This document shows, one piece after another, positions 7,247-16,104 of a stretch of DNA of 48,953 nucleotides; the first letter of the stretch is position 1; every line of letters begins with the position of its first letter. Source of the stretch: Desulfobulbaceae bacterium. Its GTDB lineage: Bacteria; Desulfobacterota; Desulfobulbia; Desulfobulbales; Desulfobulbaceae. The DNA is taken from assembly GCA_011389815.1 (NCBI GenBank), contig JAABTP010000013.1:1-48953 (forward strand), written 5' to 3'. The position numbers and the translations under genes are program-made. Under the pieces are notes generated by a model that searched no databases, was not told where the DNA came from, and saw nothing but the letters and a program-made list of their open reading frames with translations.

Positions 7247-9238
7247 ATGTGCGGAATTACAGGCTGCATTTCACGTCATTGTAATGACGATAGTGACCGG
7301 TTTGTGCAACAGATGACTGATGCTCTCCGGCACCGTGGTCCTGATGATAGCGGCAGCTGGCTGGATCAGGACTGCGGGGTCGCCTTGGGCCACAGGCGGT
7401 TGGCTGTAATCGACCTCTCACCATCAGGGCATCAGCCCATGCATTCCGGCTCGGGGCGCTATGTCATTGTGTTTAACGGTGAGGTATACAACCATCTTAT
7501 TTTACGAAAACAACTTGAGGATGACGAAAAAGAGCAAAGAGCATGGCAGGGTCATTCCGACACCGAAACCCTGCTTGCCTATTTTGAGACGTGGGGAATA
7601 AAAAAAAGTCTGCAAAGTTTTGTAGGCATGTTTGCCCTTGCTGTCTGGGATCGGAAAGAGAGGCAGCTCACCCTTGCTCGTGACAGAATGGGCGAAAAAC
7701 CCCTGTACTACGGCTGGTGCAATGGTAATTTTCTCTTTGCCTCTGAGTTAAAGGCCCTGCGTCGTTATCCTGATTTCACCAACTCCATCGCAAGGGATGT
7801 ACTTTCCCTTTATCTCCGCTATTTGTATATTCCAGCACCATACTCGATTTATCAAGACATATATAAGCTGGAACCGGGCTGTATGTTGACCCTGAATTCC
7901 TCAGACAGATATACCTGTCCGGACCTTGCTCCCCATGCTCCCAGCCAAGAGAGCGACTGGACTCTGCAACGGTATTGGTCGTTACATGATTCGATCAACA
8001 AGAAGGAGCAGGGGTTGCTGCTTGACGACCGGGAAACCTTATCCTTTCTTGAAGATGCCTTGATGCAATCGGTTCAAATGCAGTCCCTTGCCGATGTGCC
8101 CTTGGGTGCCTTTTTGTCCGGTGGCGTGGATTCTTCGCTGATTGTCGCTTTGATGCAGTCTCAGGCAATGCAACCTGTAAAAACCTTTAGCATAGGTTTT
8201 ACTGAAAAAGGCTATAGCGAAGCGATTTATGCAAAGGCTGTTGCTGAACATCTCCAGACCGATCATACTGAGTTGTACCTCACTGCCTCTCAGGCCATTG
8301 ATATCATTCCGCAACTGCCAACATTGTATGATGAACCCTTTGCCGATTCATCGCAGATTCCGACTTTTTTGGTGGCGCAAATGGCTCGGCAATATGTTAC
8401 AGTAGCCTTGTCCGGTGATGGTGGGGATGAGCTTTTTGGTGGGTATAACCGGTATCTCTGGGCACCGAAGATCTGGAAAAAAATAGGTTGGCTACCCTAT
8501 GGACTCCGGCAGCGGATCTGTCGTCTGCTTCTCCTGATATCTCAAAACCATGCGTTGGCGGCACAGCAGGGGATTACCCGTAGAATACCGATAGCTTTGG
8601 CAGGAGAAAAGCTCCAAAAACTCGGTCAACGATTACTGGATGTTCGGAATATTGATGAATTTTACCTGAGTCTGGTTGCAGAGTGGAGAAGGCCTGAAGA
8701 TATAGTTGCTAACAGCAAAGAGCCTGCAACGCTTCTTATGAGCCAGGAGAGCTGGCCGCAACTGGATCGGATTGAAGAGCGCATGATGTATCTTGATGCT
8801 ATGACCTACTTACCGGATGATATCTTATGCAAGGTGGACAGGGCTGCCATGGGCAACAGTCTTGAGACCAGGGTGCCTTTTCTGGACCATCGGGTCGTGG
8901 AGCTGGCCTGGCAACTACCTCTGCATATGAAGATTCGCAATAAGCAGGGGAAATGGGCCTTGCGCCAGATATTGTATAAATACGTGCCCCGTGAACTCAT
9001 TGAACGGCCAAAGCAGGGGTTTGCCCTCCCTCTGGGCGACTGGTTACGCAGGCCTTTACGTGCTTGGGCTGAGGATTTACTGGATCCTGTCCGTTTATCC
9101 CAAGAAGGATATTTTCGTCCTGAACCGATTCGGAAAAAATGGCTGGAACATATAAATGGAAAACGTCATTGGGAACATTCCTTATGGTCAGTCCTGATGT
9201 TTCAGGCCTGGCTTGAAACGCAAAAGGAGAAGAGCTAA
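7247..9238 (+). CDS. asnB: Glutamine-hydrolysing asparagine synthase-like amidotransferase
   Basis: This 663-residue class II amidotransferase begins MCGITG, whose Cys2 would be the glutaminase nucleophile. HRRLAVIDLS and the ammonia-generating domain follow, then the ATP-pyrophosphatase synthetase domain with SGGVDSS at about residue 291 and ALSGDGGDELFGGYNRY. It would make an amide from a carboxylate using glutamine and ATP. Within glycan clusters such AsnB-like enzymes often amidate a uronic acid or amino-acid substituent instead of making free asparagine. Spacing to the EpsG-like gene is one base past the stop, so they share an operon. Confidence 0.88.
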   Translation: MCGITGCISRHCNDDSDRFVQQMTDALRHRGPDDSGSWLDQDCGVALGHRRLAVIDLSPSGHQPMHSGSGRYVIVFNGEVYNHLILRKQLEDDEKEQRAWQGHSDTETLLAYFETWGIKKSLQSFVGMFALAVWDRKERQLTLARDRMGEKPLYYGWCNGNFLFASELKALRRYPDFTNSIARDVLSLYLRYLYIPAPYSIYQDIYKLEPGCMLTLNSSDRYTCPDLAPHAPSQESDWTLQRYWSLHDSINKKEQGLLLDDRETLSFLEDALMQSVQMQSLADVPLGAFLSGGVDSSLIVALMQSQAMQPVKTFSIGFTEKGYSEAIYAKAVAEHLQTDHTELYLTASQAIDIIPQLPTLYDEPFADSSQIPTFLVAQMARQYVTVALSGDGGDELFGGYNRYLWAPKIWKKIGWLPYGLRQRICRLLLLISQNHALAAQQGITRRIPIALAGEKLQKLGQRLLDVRNIDEFYLSLVAEWRRPEDIVANSKEPATLLMSQESWPQLDRIEERMMYLDAMTYLPDDILCKVDRAAMGNSLETRVPFLDHRVVELAWQLPLHMKIRNKQGKWALRQILYKYVPRELIERPKQGFALPLGDWLRRPLRAWAEDLLDPVRLSQEGYFRPEPIRKKWLEHINGKRHWEHSLWSVLMFQAWLETQKEKS

Positions 9239-9239
9239 A

Positions 9240-10271
9240 ATGTGGCCCTATTGGCTTATGTATGCGATCCCTGCCTTTGTAGCCTTGTCAAACAGTTCAC
9301 GAGAACGCTCCTGGCCCCCCTGGCTGTTATTGGGACTCTTTTTTACAATCAGTATTGGTTTTCGATTTCATGTTGGTGGCGATTGGAATAATTATCTCCC
9401 GTATTATGATAGAGAGATTGGACGAGCCTTTACTGATCCCATAACTGGTGATCCGGGCTATGTCCTGTTGAATCGTCTGATGGCACAGTGGGGTTGGAAA
9501 ATTTATGGGGTTAATTTTGTCTGCGGCTTGATTTTCACCACTGGATTGGTAGTTTTTTGTCGAGGGCTGTATCGTTCTTGGCTTGGCTTTGCGGTTGCAG
9601 TGCCGTATGTGGTTGTTGTTGTGGCAATGGGCTATACTCGCCAAGGTGTGGCACTTGGTTTTATCTTCTGGGGGCTCGCCTATCTTGAGAAAGGACGATT
9701 TATTTTTTATTTGTTCTTTATTGGCCTTGCAGTTCTGTTTCATAAAACAGCAGTCATTATGGCACCATTGGGAATGTTTCTCTATCAAAGAGGGTGGCTG
9801 TTCCGCGTGCTTGCAGTCGGGCTACTGACAGTTGGTCTGTGGAATACCTTTGTAGAGCAGTCATCTGCGCACCTTTGGAGTGCCTATGTTGAGCAACAGA
9901 TGTTTTCACAGGGAGCTGTTATTCGGGTTGCAATGAATGCGGTTGCTGCTTTTTTTCTCCTGAAATATTGGAAACAATGGAAGCGGGTGTATCCGAATGC
10001 TTTACTTTGGTTTTGGATGGCTTGGGCAGCGCTCGCTTGTGTTGTGCTGGTTAATTTTGCCTCTACAGCGGTAGATCGTATGGCCCTGTACCTTACACCC
10101 CTGCAGGTAGTTGTTTTTTCCCGTCTCCCCTTTCTTGCCCAAAAAGAGTACGATCCTGACACAATGACGACCTGGATTGTACTCGGCTATGGGGCTGTTC
10201 TCCTTGTCTGGCTGAATTTTGCTACCCATGCCCGGTATTGGGTTCCGTATCGGAATATTCTTTTTCAATAA
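9240..10271 (+). CDS. EpsG-family membrane protein, probable polysaccharide polymerase
   Basis: This very hydrophobic 343-residue protein has roughly ten predicted membrane spans. The signature RFHVGGDWNNYLPYYDR near residue 45 resembles the G.D...Y...Y motif of EpsG/Wzy-like polymerases, which join repeat units at the periplasmic face of the inner membrane. ATG 9240 is chosen over the upstream in-frame TTG (9213) because AAAGGAG lies just before it and the hydrophobic N-terminus starts there. It is tightly coupled to asnB and followed 13 bases later by a glycosyltransferase. Confidence 0.72.
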   Translation: MWPYWLMYAIPAFVALSNSSRERSWPPWLLLGLFFTISIGFRFHVGGDWNNYLPYYDREIGRAFTDPITGDPGYVLLNRLMAQWGWKIYGVNFVCGLIFTTGLVVFCRGLYRSWLGFAVAVPYVVVVVAMGYTRQGVALGFIFWGLAYLEKGRFIFYLFFIGLAVLFHKTAVIMAPLGMFLYQRGWLFRVLAVGLLTVGLWNTFVEQSSAHLWSAYVEQQMFSQGAVIRVAMNAVAAFFLLKYWKQWKRVYPNALLWFWMAWAALACVVLVNFASTAVDRMALYLTPLQVVVFSRLPFLAQKEYDPDTMTTWIVLGYGAVLLVWLNFATHARYWVPYRNILFQ

Positions 10272-10284
10272 CCTGCTTCGGTTC

Positions 10285-11412
10285 ATGAAAATCATTTTTT
10301 TCGCCAATACGGATTGGTATCTCTATAATTTCCGGCTCGGATTAGCTCGCTTTCTTTGTGAGCAAGGGGCTGAGGTGATTATGATGTCACCACCCGGTGA
10401 GTACGGCGCACGAATCAAAGCAGAAGGATTCCGCTGGCTTCCCCTGCCCATGAACCGGCGGAGCCTTAATCCCTTTCGTGAATTTCAATTGCTTCGCTAT
10501 ATCTGTTCAATATACAGGAAGGAACAGCCCGATGTTGTGCATAATTTCACTATTAAAAGCGTGGTCTATGGCGCATTGGCTGCCCAGGCAGTCGGCATCA
10601 AAAAAAGAATTCATGCTGTCACCGGGTTAGGACATATCTTTATCAGTCAGTCTCTCCGAGCCAGAATTCTTCGTCCACTGGTTAAAGGGTTGCTGCGGTT
10701 GGCCTTACAAGGCAAAGAAAGTCGTTTAATTCTCCAGAATTCTGATGACAGGGATTTATTCCTTCAGCATAAACTGGTCAGGCCGGAGCGTATTTCAATA
10801 ATTCAAGGCTCTGGCGTTGATACCCGGCTTTTCGTCCCTGTGAAGAAGGAACGTGAGGGGAAATTTCGGGTTTTACTGGCAGCACGTCTGTTGTGGGAAA
10901 AGGGCATCAGGGAGTATGTCGAGACTGCCCAACTTCTCACGCCTCGTGCTGATGAGATTGAATTTTTCCTTGCCGGGGCCGCAGATCCGGGGAATCCCAG
11001 TGCTGTCCCGGAACAAGAGATAAAGAAGTGGCAGAACAATGGCCTGGTTACGGTGCTCGGGCATGTGGAGAATATGCAAGAATTGATGAGTAAGGTTGAT
11101 CTTATGGTCTTGCCAAGCTGGAGAGAAGGAACCCCTCGTGGTCTGTTGGAAGCCGCTGCTATGGGGCTGCCCATTATTACCACTGATGCGCCTGGTTGTC
11201 GGGAAGTCGTGGAACATGAAAAAAATGGTTTTCTTGTGCCGATTCACAACGCTTCTGCCTTAGCGGAAAACATTGCTTACCTTCTTGATCACCCTGAAAA
11301 ATGCGTGCAATTCGGCAGGGCGGGCCGGAAAAAAGTGCAGAAGGAGTTTGCCCAGGAAATAGTTTTTCATCAGACCTGGAAGATCTACCGCTCCCTTGGT
11401 ATAATGGTGTAA
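10285..11412 (+). CDS. Family 4 glycosyltransferase
   Basis: This 375-residue GT-B glycosyltransferase starts MKIIFFANTDWYLYNFRLGLA. The VHNFTIKSVVYGALAA block, a donor site with GREGTP-like SWREGTPRGLLEAAAMG and DAPGCREVV fit GT4 enzymes such as those adding N-acetylhexosamine to undecaprenyl-linked sugars. ATG 10285 is preferred to an upstream in-frame ATG at 10219 because that one lies inside the EpsG gene and adds a non-family stretch. It is the last intact gene of the glycan cluster before debris. Confidence 0.85.
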   Translation: MKIIFFANTDWYLYNFRLGLARFLCEQGAEVIMMSPPGEYGARIKAEGFRWLPLPMNRRSLNPFREFQLLRYICSIYRKEQPDVVHNFTIKSVVYGALAAQAVGIKKRIHAVTGLGHIFISQSLRARILRPLVKGLLRLALQGKESRLILQNSDDRDLFLQHKLVRPERISIIQGSGVDTRLFVPVKKEREGKFRVLLAARLLWEKGIREYVETAQLLTPRADEIEFFLAGAADPGNPSAVPEQEIKKWQNNGLVTVLGHVENMQELMSKVDLMVLPSWREGTPRGLLEAAAMGLPIITTDAPGCREVVEHEKNGFLVPIHNASALAENIAYLLDHPEKCVQFGRAGRKKVQKEFAQEIVFHQTWKIYRSLGIMV

Positions 11413-11426
11413 AACAGGAATAAATC

Positions 11427-11570
11427 GGCGTCAGACCTCTTTTCCCCCAACGTTTTACCCAACAGCAGATCTTGAAAATGATGCAGGATGCAGGGCTTAC
11501 TGATATCCAATTTTCAGATAACGCTCCATACTGGTGTGCAACCCGGAAGACTTCCGAACATGATCAATCC
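11427..11570 (+). pseudogene. 3' remnant of a SAM-dependent methyltransferase
   Basis: In the frame of 11472 the sequence reads QRFTQQQILKMMQDAGLTD followed by IQFSDNAPYWCAT, which matches the C-terminus of the methyltransferase ending at 6671 (QRFTRQQIADMMQAAGL, then IRFSDKAPFWCA). The rest of the gene is absent and the frame then runs into unrelated sequence. The nucleotide match is only moderate, so this is an old paralogue or a homologue from another glycan cluster, not a fresh duplication. Confidence 0.6.
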
Positions 11571-11800
11571 GCCGTTCCAACTCAACCCGCCAATTGGCAT
11601 GGATACGGGCCGCAGAAGGAAGCGAAGGTAGCCGAACTCATCCCAAAAGGCTACGGGCACCCGGCCCCTGGCCACCGAGGCTCTGACCGGATCAATTTCA
11701 GCAGGATCCGTGGTCGGCAGATGACCAATCTGACACATGGGCAGATGATCAAAGCCTGTGCCACGATTCACCTCTTCCTTTAAATAAGGCAATACCAAAA
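11571..11800 (-). pseudogene. Possible degraded AAA+ ATPase fragment
   Basis: On the minus strand a segment reads PVAFWDEFGYLRFLL, then a glycine-rich LSWNGGLIMF. This resembles the Walker B region (hhhhDEF) and following segment of a family of large AAA+ ATPases. There is no Walker A and no complete gene. The similarity is from memory of the family pattern and is weak. It may instead be noise within degenerate sequence downstream of the glycan cluster. Confidence 0.22.
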
Positions 11801-11880
11801 TAAAAGTAACCTCGGCAACTCTCTTCATACGAAGAGTTCCAAGCCACCATATTTTCTTTGTGCAAGAGTAAGAAAGAGTA

Positions 11881-11909
11881 TTGACAGGAGAGAAAATATA
11901 CCTTTTAAT
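11881..11909 (+). promoter_or_regulatory. Sigma70-type promoter for the DUF882 gene
   Basis: TTGACA (11881-11886), a 17-base spacer and TTTAAT (11904-11909) give a good match to the housekeeping consensus, about 98 bases before the ATG at 12007. Confidence 0.5.
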
Positions 11910-12006
11910 AAAGAGATTATTCATTATTTCAATCTGTTTAGAACATACAGCATTATACGATCATCAACATGGCTCATACCAAAAAAAACAAGCAAAGGAG
12001 TGGATT

Positions 12007-12555
12007 ATGAATAGACGTTCTTTTCTGACCACGGGAGCAAAGGCTGCTGTGGGGCTTTATCTTGCCCAAGCTACTCCGGCTTGGGCTAATATCCCCCCTT
12101 CTAACCCTGAAAAAACAAGAACCTTAGCATTTTATCATACCCATACTCAGGAACGCCTTAATATCACCTATGCAAAATCTGGTGAATATGATCTGGAGGC
12201 CCTGGCCAAGATAAACACCTATCTCCGTGATTTCCGAACCTGTGAGGAGCATCCTATTGATCCTGGTATCCTTGATATCCTCTGGGCAGTACAAAAAGAA
12301 TTGTGCTGTAACAGTCCATACGAAGTTATTTCCGGCTATCGGTCGCCAAAAACCAACCAGCAACTGCGCAACAAAAGCAATGGTGTTGCTAAACGCAGCC
12401 TCCACATGAAGGGCCAGGCCATTGATGTGCGTATCACCGGCGAAAAAACCAAAACCGTCCGGGACTGTGCTATCTCGCTCAAATCCGGTGGCGTAGGGTA
12501 TTATGCAAAATCAAATTTTGTGCATCTTGATACCGGTCGTGTCCGTTCTTGGTAG
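12007..12555 (+). CDS. DUF882 / peptidase M15-like exported protein
   Basis: This 182-residue protein starts MNRRSFLTTGAKAAVG, a twin-arginine-like export signal ending near ATPAWA. The mature part matches DUF882 (YcbK-like, peptidase M15 superfamily): VISGYRSPKTNQQLR, then the zinc-ligand segments SLHMKGQAIDVR (H-x6-D pattern) and the final FVHLDTGRVRSW. It is likely a periplasmic murein peptidase or amidase-like protein acting on cell-wall peptides. ATG 12007 follows AAAGGAGTGG. Upstream in-frame sequence lacks family similarity. Confidence 0.85.
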   Translation: MNRRSFLTTGAKAAVGLYLAQATPAWANIPPSNPEKTRTLAFYHTHTQERLNITYAKSGEYDLEALAKINTYLRDFRTCEEHPIDPGILDILWAVQKELCCNSPYEVISGYRSPKTNQQLRNKSNGVAKRSLHMKGQAIDVRITGEKTKTVRDCAISLKSGGVGYYAKSNFVHLDTGRVRSW

Positions 12556-12608
12556 CCTTCGTACGTATCAGGTATTTTTCAAAAAATAAGTCCCTGTTTT
12601 CAGTGCAT

Positions 12609-12668
12609 GTAGGGGCAGGCTCTGTGCCTGCCCGATAGATAAGGGCGAGCACAGAAATTCGCCCCTAC
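12609..12668. repeat. GTAGGGGC-family palindromic repeat, copy B
   Basis: A 60-bp element starts with GTAGGGGC and ends with the exact inverse GCCCCTAC. It contains an inner inverted repeat GGGCAGGC / GCCTGCCC. Similar elements lie at 6696, 15487, 32661 and 42652. It has no coding capacity and fits a small non-autonomous palindromic repeat of the REP or MITE type. Confidence 0.75.
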
Positions 12669-12712
12669 CCAGCACTGGGCATACAGGGAGAATACTTGGT
12701 GTTACATTCCTT

Positions 12713-12739
12713 ATCCCTCCCTGAAAAATAGGGAGGGAT
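12713..12739. terminator. Perfect 10-bp hairpin between DUF882 gene and ispA
   Basis: ATCCCTCCCT and AGGGAGGGAT form a perfect ten-pair stem around a seven-base loop, followed by TATAATTGTTT. It may terminate the upstream transcript, though the U-run is poor. It resembles the CCCTCCCC/GGGGAGGG hairpin at 23652. Confidence 0.45.
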
Positions 12740-12802
12740 TATAATTGTTTATAGTGCTCCCTTTCCCCCTCCTTGTTCTGCCTGTGAGACAACGCATAAA
12801 AA

Positions 12803-13702
12803 ATGGTTGATATTCAGCACTACCTCAAACAACAACGCCACATAGTCGAAAAAGGTTTGCAACGCTATATGATACAAGAGCAAGGTTCTTTCTCTGCTCA
12901 TATTGAATCCATGCGCTATAGTCTTTTTGTTGGCGGAAAAAGGATCAGGCCTATTCTCTGCCTTGCAGCAGGACGAGCAGTTTGCACCTCTTCAGACATC
13001 GAAGAACAACTCCTGCCCGCAGCCTGTGCCCTTGAATGCATCCACACCTACTCCTTAATCCATGATGATCTGCCTGCAATGGACAACGACGATCTCCGCC
13101 GGGGGCAGCCCACCTGTCATAAAAAATTTGGTGAAGCCGAGGCCATCCTTGCTGGTGACGGCCTGTTGACCCATGCCTTTTCTCTGCTCAGTAATCCAGA
13201 CCTTCCTGGCCCGCCCCCGGCAACCCGCTTACAGCTCATCGCAACCTTAGCCCATGCAGCAGGCTCCCACGGAATGGTGGGGGGGCAGCACCTGGATATC
13301 ACCAGCGAAGAACAAAACATTCCCTTTGAGCAGCTCAAAACCATTCATCGCTCTAAAACCGGAGCCCTGATTACAGCAGCGGTTCGTATGGGTGCCCTTG
13401 CTGCCCAGGCCGATCCCATACAACTTGATGCATTGACCCGCTACGGAGATGCAGTGGGTTTAGCCTTCCAGATTGTTGATGATCTGCTTGACGTGACTGC
13501 CTCCACAGAACAGTTAGGAAAAACAGCCGGTACAGATGCTGAACAGGGGAAAGCCACCTATCCAGCCTTTTTTGGCACGAAACAAACCCAGGCATTAGCA
13601 AAAGAGGCTGTACACACAGCCAAGGAAGCTCTTTCTTCCTTTGATGAGCGAGCAGAACCTTTGCGAGCTTTAGCGCAGTATATTTTCGACAGAACATGTT
13701 GA
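12803..13702 (+). CDS. ispA: Farnesyl/geranylgeranyl diphosphate synthase
   Basis: This 299-residue trans-isoprenyl diphosphate synthase condenses dimethylallyl or geranyl diphosphate with isopentenyl diphosphate to make C15 (possibly C20) chains for quinones and undecaprenyl phosphate. Family marks are GGKRIRPIL, the first aspartate-rich motif DDLPAMDNDDLRRG beginning at residue 88, the second DDLLD at 226-230, and HRSKTG(A)L. The two-residue insertion in the first motif (D-D-x4-D) is that of bacterial IspA enzymes. No dxs or xseB homologue is adjacent, which is the arrangement in many other bacteria. Confidence 0.92.
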   Translation: MVDIQHYLKQQRHIVEKGLQRYMIQEQGSFSAHIESMRYSLFVGGKRIRPILCLAAGRAVCTSSDIEEQLLPAACALECIHTYSLIHDDLPAMDNDDLRRGQPTCHKKFGEAEAILAGDGLLTHAFSLLSNPDLPGPPPATRLQLIATLAHAAGSHGMVGGQHLDITSEEQNIPFEQLKTIHRSKTGALITAAVRMGALAAQADPIQLDALTRYGDAVGLAFQIVDDLLDVTASTEQLGKTAGTDAEQGKATYPAFFGTKQTQALAKEAVHTAKEALSSFDERAEPLRALAQYIFDRTC

Positions 13703-13850
13703 GCCAAATGCCCTGTCAAACATTTAATATATTATTTTCGAAATATTACATGAAAAGTCAGGGTGGATTTCTTCTTGACATAATTGTAATTAGTTACTGC
13801 TTTTTACACAAAAAAGTATTATGCTTTCTGGCTATCAGACTGACAAAATC

Positions 13851-13879
13851 TTGCCCTATCCATAGAGTATGGTTATAAT
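13851..13879 (+). promoter_or_regulatory. Sigma70-type promoter upstream of gltA-like gene
   Basis: TTGCCC (13851-13856), exactly 17 bases, then a perfect TATAAT (13874-13879). Transcription would start near 13886, giving a leader of about 130 bases before the ATG at 14017. No known riboswitch was recognised in that leader. Confidence 0.6.
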
Positions 13880-14016
13880 TAGTCGTTTTTAGTATTGAGA
13901 CCTGAACAAAGCCTGTCCCGGCCCAGCAAGGCCAGGACAATATATTATCAAAATTGACGGGAAGCTTGGTCGCCTCCCCAGCCACTTTAAAAGAAAGCAG
14001 AGGAGTAGGAGGTGCA

Positions 14017-15438
14017 ATGAAACCGGCAGAACGAATGGCTATTCCCCGGCAACATCCGCAGGAACTTGATCCAGCTGAGCGCATAACAAATTTCAAGGAA
14101 GTAACTGCGGGCTATGATGAAGCAACAGCAATACTTGAGGCGCAGCGCTGTTTGCAATGCAAAAAGCCAGCCTGTGTGGATGGTTGCCCAATCCGTAATG
14201 ATATTCCGGGATTCATAGCCTTGCTTCGGGAAAAAAAATTCGAGGAGGCCTATTGGAAGGTACGGGAAACCAGCACCATGCCTTCTGTCTGTTCCCGTGT
14301 CTGTCCTCATGAATTTCAATGCGAAGGAAGCTGTATTCGGGGAAAAAAGGGCGAACCGGTGGCTATAGGTATGCTGGAACGGTATCTCACCGATTGGATG
14401 GTCGCCAATAAAAAAGCAATGACCAAAGACTGCGCTCTCCCTAACGGACGCAAGGTCGCCATTATCGGCTCCGGCCCTGCCGGGATCACTGCCGCCCATG
14501 TTCTGGCCCATCAAGGCTATAAATGTACGATCTACGAAGCCCTTCCAGTCTTTGGCGGCATGCTCTCAGTGGGCATCCCTCATTATCGACTGCCCCGTGA
14601 CATTATCGGTGCGGAACTTGCCTCGCTGAAAAACTGCGGAGTCGAAATCAAACTTGGCGTGACCATCGGAAAGGATAAGACACTCCAGGAACTCCGAGAA
14701 GACGGGTACGATTCCGTCTTTATTGGCGTTGGTGCCCACGAAGGCCGTAAATTAGGCATTGAGGGAGAAGACACCACTCAGGGCGTTCTGCACGGCGTGG
14801 ATTACCTGCGACGGGTCCTGACCGGAGAAACCGTGGATATCGGGAAAAAGGTTGTGGTGGTCGGCGGCGGCAACGTGGCTATTGATGTGGCCAGAACAGC
14901 CCTGCGAACGGGGTCTGACGAGGTGTTTATCCTCTATCGGCGAACCAAGGAAGAGATGCCAGCTTCCGGTTCTGAGATCCATCATCTGGAGGAAGAAGGG
15001 GTCCGGGTGGAAATTCTGGCCGCTCCTGTGAAGATCCTCGCCAATGAAAACAATCAGCTCACCGGTGTCCAGTGTGTCAGAATGGAGCTGGGGGAGCCTG
15101 ATGAATCCGGTCGCCGTCGCCCTGTCATGCAGGAAGGCTCAAACTTTATTATTGAAGCGGACTCCATTATTCCGGCTATCAGCCAGAAAGTTCAGCATGA
15201 GGCAGATAAGGGCACAGATCTCAAGCTGGAATCCTGGGGCACCTATACGGTCAATCCCAGAACCCTGCAAACCTCGGTTCCCTGGATCTTCGCTGGCGGC
15301 GACAACGTTCTCGGCCCGCAGACTGCGGCCAAGGCGGTCTATCAGGGTAAGGTTGCAGCCGAGTCCATGCAGCGTTTTATGGAAGGCAAAGACCTTGAAG
15401 AGGGACGGAACTTATCCTGCTATATGGTTGATTGGTAA
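14017..15438 (+). CDS. gltA: NADPH-dependent glutamate synthase small-subunit-type flavoprotein
   Basis: This 473-residue protein belongs to the GltD/NfnB/SudA family of FAD- and iron-sulfur-containing NAD(P)H oxidoreductases. The N-terminal cysteine pattern CLQCKKPACVDGCPI and a second CSRVCPHEFQCEGSC bind [4Fe-4S] clusters. GSGPAGITAA is the FAD site and VVVGGGNVAIDVARTA the NADPH site. ATG 14017 is chosen because GTAGGAGGTG precedes it. No large glutamate synthase subunit and no NfnA-like partner is adjacent, so whether it makes glutamate or acts in electron transfer (ferredoxin:NADP+ or polysulfide reduction) cannot be decided here. Confidence 0.85.
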   Translation: MKPAERMAIPRQHPQELDPAERITNFKEVTAGYDEATAILEAQRCLQCKKPACVDGCPIRNDIPGFIALLREKKFEEAYWKVRETSTMPSVCSRVCPHEFQCEGSCIRGKKGEPVAIGMLERYLTDWMVANKKAMTKDCALPNGRKVAIIGSGPAGITAAHVLAHQGYKCTIYEALPVFGGMLSVGIPHYRLPRDIIGAELASLKNCGVEIKLGVTIGKDKTLQELREDGYDSVFIGVGAHEGRKLGIEGEDTTQGVLHGVDYLRRVLTGETVDIGKKVVVVGGGNVAIDVARTALRTGSDEVFILYRRTKEEMPASGSEIHHLEEEGVRVEILAAPVKILANENNQLTGVQCVRMELGEPDESGRRRPVMQEGSNFIIEADSIIPAISQKVQHEADKGTDLKLESWGTYTVNPRTLQTSVPWIFAGGDNVLGPQTAAKAVYQGKVAAESMQRFMEGKDLEEGRNLSCYMVDW

Positions 15439-16104
15439 AGAATTCTTCAAGAGATTTTTCAGAAAACCCTTTCAATCGGCAGGCATGTAGTGGGCAGAAC
15501 CTTGTTTCTGCCCGTCTCTACAGCACACCTCGGCATACCCTTCAGCATCCCCTCCTGTTCCCGCCTTTTACCCTGTCTTTACATCCAGCACATCCACCAA
15601 GCTGCCGCTGTAGTCGTTGCGGATCATGTTCCAATTAGTTGGTAGCCTATCTTGGCAAGCATTTTTTAAGGTTGCCAAAGGATTACGGCCTGAATCCGAC
15701 ACGGGCTGCATCGGATAAAAAGCACCGCCGTTTTTTCGGTAAAACTACGCCCGATGAATGATCCTTTTGATACTTGATAAACGATCTGTTTGATACCCGA
15801 TGATTTTATGTCGAATCGGGGTGTGATGTGGAGGGTGAGAGGGAGAGCTATCAGGATTCGAACCTTTTCAATACACCTTTCTAACCCGCATGGCTGTGCG
15901 GTTAAATAAGATATTTTATGCTAAGAAACAGCTATTAAGCGGTAACAATCATCCTGTCCGGCGAGACCATATCAAAGCCTTCTCTACAGGGGGAGGAAGC
16001 TGAAGCAGATGAAAACGCTCAGCGGTACAAGTATAGTCTTCAGATCCTTATCATTCGACAAGGATTGCTCCTGTCCCTGTCGAACAAAAGAGAGATTGCT
16101 TACT
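15439..16104. other. 666-bp region without a recognisable gene
   Basis: This gap between convergent gltA and ribBA holds a degenerate palindromic repeat (15487-15521). It also has a minus-strand stretch near 15583-15650 that reads NMIRNDYSGSLVDVL but has no credible gene around it, and a T-loop-like GGTTCGAATCC on the minus strand near 15864 with no foldable tRNA around it. It looks like accumulated debris. Confidence 0.5.
15487..15521. repeat. GTAGGGGC-family palindromic repeat, copy C (degenerate)
   Basis: GTAGTGGGCAGAA ... TTCTGCCCGTCTCTAC forms an imperfect 35-bp inverted repeat with the same GTAG...CTAC ends as the better-preserved copies. Confidence 0.5.

Noticed and set aside
9213-9239. 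Upstream TTG start for the EpsG-like gene
   Set aside because: It would add a short arginine-rich stretch overlapping asnB; the ribosome site fits ATG 9240 better.
15583-15650. Minus-strand coding remnant reading NMIRNDYSGSLVDVL
   Set aside because: Too short, with stops nearby, and I do not recognise a family.
15840-15900. tRNA gene on the minus strand (GGTTCGAATCC T-loop-like motif)
   Set aside because: The flanking bases do not form a proper T stem, acceptor stem or anticodon arm. At most a remnant or chance match.
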